Assembly: GCA_014860455.1 (NCBI GenBank)
Contig: JACZJQ010000018.1
Span: 1 to 48,397, forward strand
Direction of reading: 5' to 3'
From: Bryobacteraceae bacterium
GTDB taxonomy: Bacteria > Acidobacteriota > Terriglobia > Bryobacterales > Bryobacteraceae
Length of the DNA: 48,397 bases
Part shown: in pieces, positions 43,485-48,397 of the stretch
Position numbering within the stretch: position 1 is the stretch's first letter
Layout: every line of letters begins with the position of its first letter
Made by a program: the position numbers and the translations under genes
The notes under the pieces: model-generated
Seen by the model: the letters and a program-made list of their open reading frames with translations, nothing else
What the model was told of the DNA's origin: nothing
The model's database searches: none

Positions 43485-45665
43485 ATGCCGATTCGGATCT
43501 TCAGCCGATCCGCGTTCGCCTGCCTACTGCTGCTGCTGGCCGCCTGTTCGTCGGATCCGGCTGCTCAGCGGGCTAAGTCCCTTCAAAAAGGGAAGGACTA
43601 CCTGCGGCAGGGCAACACAAGGGAAGCCGCCCTCGAATTCCGCAACGCGGTTCAGGCGGACCCCAAGTCCGCCGAGTCCCGCTTTCTCCTCGCCCGCGCC
43701 TACCTCCGCCTCGCCAACCCGGGGGGCGCGTTCGAGCAGCTCAAGGAAACCGTCGCTCTCGATCCGAATCACTCCGAAGCTCAGGTCGAACTGGCCCATC
43801 TGCAGATCCAACGGCGCGAGTACGCCGACGCGGAGAAGAGGCTGAAGGTGGTTCTCGCGAAAAACCCCAATGACGCCAGAGCCCATGCCGTGCTCGGCCA
43901 GATGCATTTCAGCATGGCCAAGTCCGAAGCGGCGATCGCCGAATTCAACCGGGCCATCGAGTTGGACCCCGCTCGCGTCGAATACTCGACGGTCCTGGGC
44001 TCGATTTACATGTCGGGCGGCAAGCGCAAAGAAGCCGAATCTGTCTACCTGAGTTCAGTTCAACGGAACCCCAGGTCGATGCTCGCCCGGCTTGACCTGG
44101 CACAGTACCACCTGGCCCAAGGCGACAATGCTAATGGCGAAAAGGAGTTACGCTCTGCGATTCAATTGGATCCAGCAGAGGTCGCACCGCGGCAGTTGTT
44201 GGTCAGCCTACTGGTCGCCTCGAACCGGCAGGCCGAAGCCGAGCAAGCATGCAAAGACCTGAAGGCAGCCGCCCCGGATAATCCCGAGGCCTACCAGTCG
44301 CTCGGCCGCTTCTATCAGTCCACCGGCCAGACAGACAAGGCCGTGGCCGAGTACCAATCGGTCATCAGGTCCAAACCCAGGGACCCCGGTCCCAAACTCG
44401 CCCTGGCTGACCTCTACATCGGTCTGGACCGCCGCCAGGACGCCAGGAATCTGGCGATGGAGTTGATCAAGGCAAACCCTGAGGAGGCCCGCGCTCACTT
44501 CTTCCTAGGCCGCGTCTCCCTCCGCGAGGAGAAGTTCCAGGAAGCGACAATTTCCCTCCAGAAGGCCACGGTCCTCGATCCCCAGATGGCGGAAGCCTTC
44601 TACCTGCTCGGCAACGCCCAGGACGCGCTTGGACTCGCCAGGCAGGCGCGCGACTCCTACAGCCAAGCCGTCAAGCTCCAACCTACGATGGCGGAGGCAC
44701 GGATGGCCCTGGCTCGCATCGCCAACACAGAAGGCGATGTAGAGTCCGCCCTCCAGATTACCGGTCAGCTCCTGGAAGCGATTCCGGGACTTGCGCCAGC
44801 CTACGTCATCCGAGCTCGGGCACTGATGGACAAAGGTGATTTGAAACAGGCCGAGCCCGTCCTGCTCGAAGGACTCAAGCGCGACCCTGAATCGGTCGCC
44901 GGCATGGCCATGCTCCTCAGGCTCCGGGCGACCCAGGGCAAGACACAGGAGGCGGTGGAGAGGATCTCCCAACTGGTGCAGAAGTACCCTAAGCAGGAAA
45001 GCTACCGGATGCTTCTGGGGACCGCCTATTACGGCGTGAACGACTTGGCCCGCGCCGAATCCAACGTGAGAGAGGCGATGGCGATCAATCCCAAAACGCG
45101 GTCAGCCCACGTGATGCTTGCCAATATCTACTTCGCCAAGGGACTTACCGAAGAGGCGAAGAGGGCGCTTTACGCGGCGATTGAGGCGCAGCCACGAGAC
45201 CTCAACAACTACTTCCGGCTTGAACTCCAGTACGAGAATGAAGGGAATTGGGCGCAAGCGAAGAAGATCAGCGAGAGAGCCCTGCAGGTTGATCCTCAGT
45301 CACCCGTCATCGCTAACCAGTTGGCCTACCTCATCCTAGAGCATGGCGGAGACCCCAACTACGCCCTCTCCCTCGCCCAGCAAGCGAAGCAAAAGATGCC
45401 GAACTCTCCGGAGGTTTCCGACACTTTGGGATGGGCTTATTACAAGCTCGGGCTGGCTTCACAAGCCGTCACGCACATCAAACAGTGCGTCGACGGCCTT
45501 CCAGCCAACCCCGATTGCCGCTACCACCTCGGCATGGCCTACATCGCGGCCGGAAACCCTGCCGCCGCCCATGTCCACCTGAAGCGCGCCGCCCAGGACT
45601 CCAACTTCAAGGGGGCAGGGAAGGCCCGGGAGGCTCTCAACGGGATCACTTCGGCAAGGCCTTAA
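43485..45665 (+). CDS. PrsT-like TPR-repeat lipoprotein 2
   Basis: A 726-aa paralogue of the TPR protein at 34724. The signal peptide with lipobox LLLLAACSSD (Cys about residue 21) indicates a lipoprotein. About 18 TPR units follow (GNTREAALEFRNAVQADPKS, ARAYLRLANPGGAFEQLKET, VLGQMHFSMAKSEAAIAEFN). GAGGAG lies close before the ATG. Its stop and the stop of the convergent exosortase 2 gene share the four bases TTAA (45662-45665). The TPR/exosortase pairing repeats module 1, but with the two genes facing each other instead of in one operon. It probably supports sorting or export of extracellular polymer and PEP-CTERM proteins. Confidence 0.9.
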   Translation: MPIRIFSRSAFACLLLLLAACSSDPAAQRAKSLQKGKDYLRQGNTREAALEFRNAVQADPKSAESRFLLARAYLRLANPGGAFEQLKETVALDPNHSEAQVELAHLQIQRREYADAEKRLKVVLAKNPNDARAHAVLGQMHFSMAKSEAAIAEFNRAIELDPARVEYSTVLGSIYMSGGKRKEAESVYLSSVQRNPRSMLARLDLAQYHLAQGDNANGEKELRSAIQLDPAEVAPRQLLVSLLVASNRQAEAEQACKDLKAAAPDNPEAYQSLGRFYQSTGQTDKAVAEYQSVIRSKPRDPGPKLALADLYIGLDRRQDARNLAMELIKANPEEARAHFFLGRVSLREEKFQEATISLQKATVLDPQMAEAFYLLGNAQDALGLARQARDSYSQAVKLQPTMAEARMALARIANTEGDVESALQITGQLLEAIPGLAPAYVIRARALMDKGDLKQAEPVLLEGLKRDPESVAGMAMLLRLRATQGKTQEAVERISQLVQKYPKQESYRMLLGTAYYGVNDLARAESNVREAMAINPKTRSAHVMLANIYFAKGLTEEAKRALYAAIEAQPRDLNNYFRLELQYENEGNWAQAKKISERALQVDPQSPVIANQLAYLILEHGGDPNYALSLAQQAKQKMPNSPEVSDTLGWAYYKLGLASQAVTHIKQCVDGLPANPDCRYHLGMAYIAAGNPAAAHVHLKRAAQDSNFKGAGKAREALNGITSARP

Positions 45666-46558
45666 CGGGCTTCGCCCCGTCTCGTCCTGTCTTCGAGCTT
45701 CCGAATCACCACCACCGAGGGAATCAGTAACGCGATTGCGATCAGCCCAAAGGGCACACCACCCTGCCGGTGAAGATCGCCGTGAAGCACATCCTGGGAA
45801 ACATTGACGCCCAGCCAGGAGAGCGTGGTGATGCGCACGGCATTCTTAAAGACGAGGATCGGCACTGTCAGGACGATCAGCGCCAACCGGCTCCACGCCG
45901 ACCTAAGAAACATGTAGCCCGCCGCAGCCGCGGTAATCCAGAACACCGTGCTTGACCTGATGCCGCTGCACTCTTCGGCAACTTCGATGTTCAAACCGGG
46001 CAGCGAGAATGTCAGCCCTTCCCTGAAAAACGTCATCCCGGCCAGCTTCATCAGCACGTGGGTAACATCGGCCGAACCGTATTGCAGCGCAACTTCGGCC
46101 TTATGCATGAGGAATTCCGGAATCGGCGCCATCAGCAGCAGGAAGGCCAGCGGGAAGGCCGCCGCCTTGACCGCCGCCGTTCCAAAGCAGAATCCGAAAC
46201 CGGCAATCCAGGCAAGAGCTGCCGCCGCCCCATACAGACTCAGCCCCTCCACTGGCCCCAACCCCGCCGACCACCGCACCGCTGCCAGCCAAACCGTCAG
46301 GCTCAACAGGACTGCCAAAGCCCCGGTCTTGAAACTCCATTTCGTCACCGCGAAGATCCGCCCTCGCTCCAACACGATCATCCCCGCGCCCAGCACAGGG
46401 ACCGCCAGGAGATATGTATACCGCTCGTCGTTCCACGCCAAGCTCGCCAGCGCCCGGAGTGGATTCAAGAATACAAGGAGAGTCAATGCCACAAAGGCAA
46501 GAAACGCTGCATGGCGGGAAGGGAATCGGTACATCGAATTCACGCTCAAATTAGCCAT
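45662..46558 (-). CDS. Exosortase 2
   Basis: Second membrane exosortase, about 298 aa, with about eight transmembrane segments. The catalytic residues are C197 in EECSGIRSS, R242 in FKNAVRIT and H263 in LHRQGG. The ATG at 46558 is chosen because it starts just ahead of the first membrane helix and overlaps the stop of the small upstream gene by 8 nt, indicating translational coupling. It is clearly diverged from exosortase 1 outside the catalytic blocks, for example KNAVRI against RNGFRI and HRQGG against HHRGG. This fits a different substrate set; the nearest candidate is the VPEA-tailed protein at 42152. Confidence 0.93.
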   Translation of the reverse strand: MANLSVNSMYRFPSRHAAFLAFVALTLLVFLNPLRALASLAWNDERYTYLLAVPVLGAGMIVLERGRIFAVTKWSFKTGALAVLLSLTVWLAAVRWSAGLGPVEGLSLYGAAAALAWIAGFGFCFGTAAVKAAAFPLAFLLLMAPIPEFLMHKAEVALQYGSADVTHVLMKLAGMTFFREGLTFSLPGLNIEVAEECSGIRSSTVFWITAAAAGYMFLRSAWSRLALIVLTVPILVFKNAVRITTLSWLGVNVSQDVLHGDLHRQGGVPFGLIAIALLIPSVVVIRKLEDRTRRGEAR

Positions 46559-46799
46559 GCCTGTGCCTGTGTCCGTGGGGGTGATGACCCGCCAGCACGA
46601 TCTGCCCGTCCCCCGCCTCGCGCTGCGCCAGTTGAAGGCCCGCGGACTTCCACCACTTCGCGAAAACGCAAGCAAAATCCGCCGGTTCCGCCGACGAGAT
46701 TAGCGCCAGCCATCCGTCGCGAAAGTCCTCTGTGATCAACCCTCGCAAGTCCGGAGGGGCCTCTTCAAACTCCCAAAGCTGGAATTTGACTTCGTTCAT
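46551..46799 (-). CDS. Small protein with His-rich tail, coupled to exosortase 2
   Basis: An 82-aa soluble-looking protein that I do not recognise. ATG at 46799 has AGGCGG 6 nt upstream. The body is acidic and aromatic (QLWEFEEAPPDLRGLITEDF, FAKWWKSAG) with no signal peptide or membrane helix. The C-terminus is GHHPHGHRHRHG, a possible metal-binding tail. Its stop lies inside the first codons of the exosortase 2 gene, so the two are translationally coupled and probably work together. Confidence 0.7.
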   Translation of the reverse strand: MNEVKFQLWEFEEAPPDLRGLITEDFRDGWLALISSAEPADFACVFAKWWKSAGLQLAQREAGDGQIVLAGHHPHGHRHRHG

Positions 46800-46998
46800 G
46801 ACGCACCGCCTAACCCGATTGCCTCGCCAGCGCGGCCTCCCGGCAGGCACTGGAACCGGCAGATATCATCGTTCGCAATATTCGCCCGTGAATTGGAGCT
46901 TCGGAAAGAGTCCGACGAGAACCAGAACAACTGGCCCGCCCACTCGACTGCCGCCAACCGCAACAATGCCACTCGGAAGCCGGGACCGCGGCGCGCCG

Positions 46999-48150
46999 TC
47001 ATACCGAAGCTTCCACCCGCCTGTGAGCCGCTTGTCCCACCGCATCCATCGCTCTCCGCCTCTCAACCGAGCTCCGGATCTTTCTGCCGAAGACGATCCG
47101 GTAGGCCAGCCGCAACAACGGATTCGGGATGTAGATCATCGCCGCCGGTAGAATCGCGGGCCGCCCGCCAAAGCGCATGTTAAAGAAGTGCCGGCTCGCC
47201 TTACTCTCCTCCGATACCGGTTCACCACGCAGCACGGCCACCGCCATCACATCATCGAACGAGCCGAAATCGACCTGATCGCACCCATTCTCAGCCGCCC
47301 ACTTGAGGCACTCGTAGTTCAATAGCTCATTCGGCCGCGGATGACCTTTCATCTCTCTCCAGCCCTTCTTCCAGGCGCTCATGGTTCTACCGAACTGGAT
47401 ACACACCAAGCCGCCCAGTGGAACGCCCTCATGCTCGGCCAGGAGCAAACGAATACAGTTCTGTGACTCAGCAGCGTCCCAAAGTCTGAAAAGGGAGGCC
47501 ACGTCACCCGGGTTTGGCCTGGTTTGCTGTCTCCTGCAACTCGATCGCATCAACTCGAAGAAGACAGGGAGATCCTCACGCTTGCCTTCCCGCACGCGGA
47601 TGCCTCGACGGATCGCCTGCCGCACCTCCCTTCGGGTATTTGCCGTCATCGCCTTTTGCGTGCCGTTATGTTGACGGCCAAGTCCTATAAGCCACGTTGA
47701 TTCGATGACCTTGCCAGCGGCGTAGTTGAGAAACCCGCGACCGGCCAGCCCCCAGAGACCGGCATCACTCTCGTCCGGAAGCTGAACCACGAGCGCCCTG
47801 AGCCGCAGCCGCGCGCATACCTTTTCAAGCAATTCCACGCCAAAACGGGCCAACTCTCCGGATCCCTGCTCGACAACCGGCCCTTTGCTCACATATCCAA
47901 TCCCGCCCCACCACGACGATTTGTACAGCACCTGAAAACCGCCAACGATCTCTTCTCCGGCCACCATCACCGCCCGCGCCACACGCCACCCCTCCGTGGC
48001 CTTCGCCCGCGCCCACATGCTCGATTGCTGATACTGGCCGAGCGGCGTGGTCTGGAGGAATGCATCCCACTCCTCATCCTCGGGCTCTCGGCCAAGCCAA
48101 GCTTCCACATTCGGGCCGGCACACTCGTGGACCTCAATCTGTTCATGCAC
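46999..48150 (-). CDS. FemAB/GNAT-type acyltransferase
   Basis: A protein of the FemA/FemB-like (tandem GNAT fold) family that transfers amino acids or acyl groups, often to peptidoglycan or extracellular polymer precursors. Recognisable parts are QYQQSSMWARAKATEGWRVA, GIGYVSKGPVV, a basic helix TANTRREVRQAIRRGIRVRE, and the C-terminal GNAT half (LAEHEGVPLGGLVCIQFG, LLNYECLKWAAENGCDQVDF). GTG at 48150 is preferred because GGGAGGAA precedes it; in-frame starts at 48171 (ATG) and 48189 (GTG) are alternatives. FemAB-like proteins recur in PEP-CTERM/exopolysaccharide loci, so it may belong functionally to exosortase 2. About 200 bp with no convincing gene separate the two. Confidence 0.82.
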   Translation of the reverse strand: MHEQIEVHECAGPNVEAWLGREPEDEEWDAFLQTTPLGQYQQSSMWARAKATEGWRVARAVMVAGEEIVGGFQVLYKSSWWGGIGYVSKGPVVEQGSGELARFGVELLEKVCARLRLRALVVQLPDESDAGLWGLAGRGFLNYAAGKVIESTWLIGLGRQHNGTQKAMTANTRREVRQAIRRGIRVREGKREDLPVFFELMRSSCRRQQTRPNPGDVASLFRLWDAAESQNCIRLLLAEHEGVPLGGLVCIQFGRTMSAWKKGWREMKGHPRPNELLNYECLKWAAENGCDQVDFGSFDDVMAVAVLRGEPVSEESKASRHFFNMRFGGRPAILPAAMIYIPNPLLRLAYRIVFGRKIRSSVERRRAMDAVGQAAHRRVEASV

Positions 48151-48259
48151 GGCGGCCACTTCCTCCCGCATAGTCAGGCTCTTCTCCACAACCTCAATAC
48201 CGGCGATCGATTCGAGCGCGTACCACTCCCGTGCAAATTAGCTTTCTGCCACGCGTGTG

Positions 48260-48397
48260 AGGTGTAACGGTCCGGCGGGGCTTCCGCTCTGGTAGGTTGG
48301 CTCAGGTTTCCGCAAGAAACTGAGACCGCCCAGTGAAGGAGTCCCCGCCATGAATCGAGTATCCAGCATTTTCAGCCAGCTTTTGCAGTTCTTCCCG
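48260..48397 (+). mobile_element. Left end of an IS4-type insertion sequence (truncated by the window)
   Basis: The window stops just inside a transposase gene. The upstream non-coding stretch (from about 48260) after the FemAB-like gene is the probable left end. The exact inverted repeat cannot be set without the right end. Confidence 0.5.
48350..48397 (+). CDS. IS4-family transposase, N-terminal fragment (DUF4372 type)
   Basis: The first 16 codons, MNRVSSIFSQLLQFFP, match the typical beginning of IS4-family transposases carrying an N-terminal DUF4372 domain. GGAG lies 9 nt before the ATG. The rest lies beyond the window, so intactness cannot be judged. Confidence 0.75.
   Translation, partial: MNRVSSIFSQLLQFFP

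Noticed and set aside
46866-47045. Short hydrophobic frame between the FemAB-like gene and the His-tailed gene
   Set aside because: It overlaps the FemAB 3' end, lacks a ribosome-binding site and has no recognisable sequence.

Overview
The window is high-GC bacterial DNA with long intergenic-poor gene runs and looks like a soil Acidobacteriota genome, probably Solibacter/Bryobacter-like. This is inferred from the mix of an Oar-like TonB receptor with an N-terminal carboxypeptidase-regulatory domain, Tat-exported Gfo/Idh/MocA oxidoreductases, a DUF6677-type membrane protein, cohesin-like plus Ig-repeat secreted proteins, and VPDGG-type PEP-CTERM proteins. No rRNA, tRNA or CRISPR array was recognised.

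Left part (1-6.5 kb): a secreted double-domain alpha/beta hydrolase and a TolC-family outer-membrane channel converge on a hairpin terminator. The TolC gene is divergent from a housekeeping run: pyrE, truA, a small DUF6677-like membrane protein and a 61-aa membrane protein.

6.5-10.2 kb, minus strand: a three-gene, translationally coupled operon. It encodes an unrecognised 245-aa Pro/Val/Gly-rich protein, then a B12-binding-type radical SAM enzyme, then a fusion of a SAM methyltransferase with a phytanoyl-CoA dioxygenase-like Fe/2OG domain. This resembles a modification cassette and is the best candidate in the window for an undescribed system; its substrate is unknown.

10.3-22 kb: a carbohydrate-type locus. 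Two Gfo/Idh/MocA oxidoreductases lie divergent from a ROK regulator, with overlapping promoters around a perfect palindrome. They are followed by a TonB receptor with a very good sigma70 promoter and two tandem paralogous secreted esterase-like hydrolases. A decayed tyrosine recombinase follows.

22.7-28 kb: a 1265-aa secreted protein with a cohesin-like domain, Ig-like repeats (573-bp DNA period) and C-terminal propeller-like repeats, then a gene-poor low-GC stretch and a Nudix-like protein.

28.3-48.2 kb: an exosortase/PEP-CTERM island. Two VPDGG/VRDGG-tailed proteins lie beside a four-gene operon (TPR lipoprotein, exosortase 1, histidine kinase PrsK, sigma54 response regulator PrsR). A second module follows: a VPEA-tailed PEP-CTERM protein, a second TPR lipoprotein, and exosortase 2 coupled to a small His-tailed protein, with a FemAB-like acyltransferase nearby. 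All three substrate genes have a sigma54-like -24/-12 element with 15-bp repeated boxes about 90-240 bp upstream, which fits control by PrsR. Between the modules are a three-gene operon of secreted Ig-like, propeller and membrane-anchored proteins and a dockerin-like protein. The window ends inside the first codons of an IS4-type transposase.
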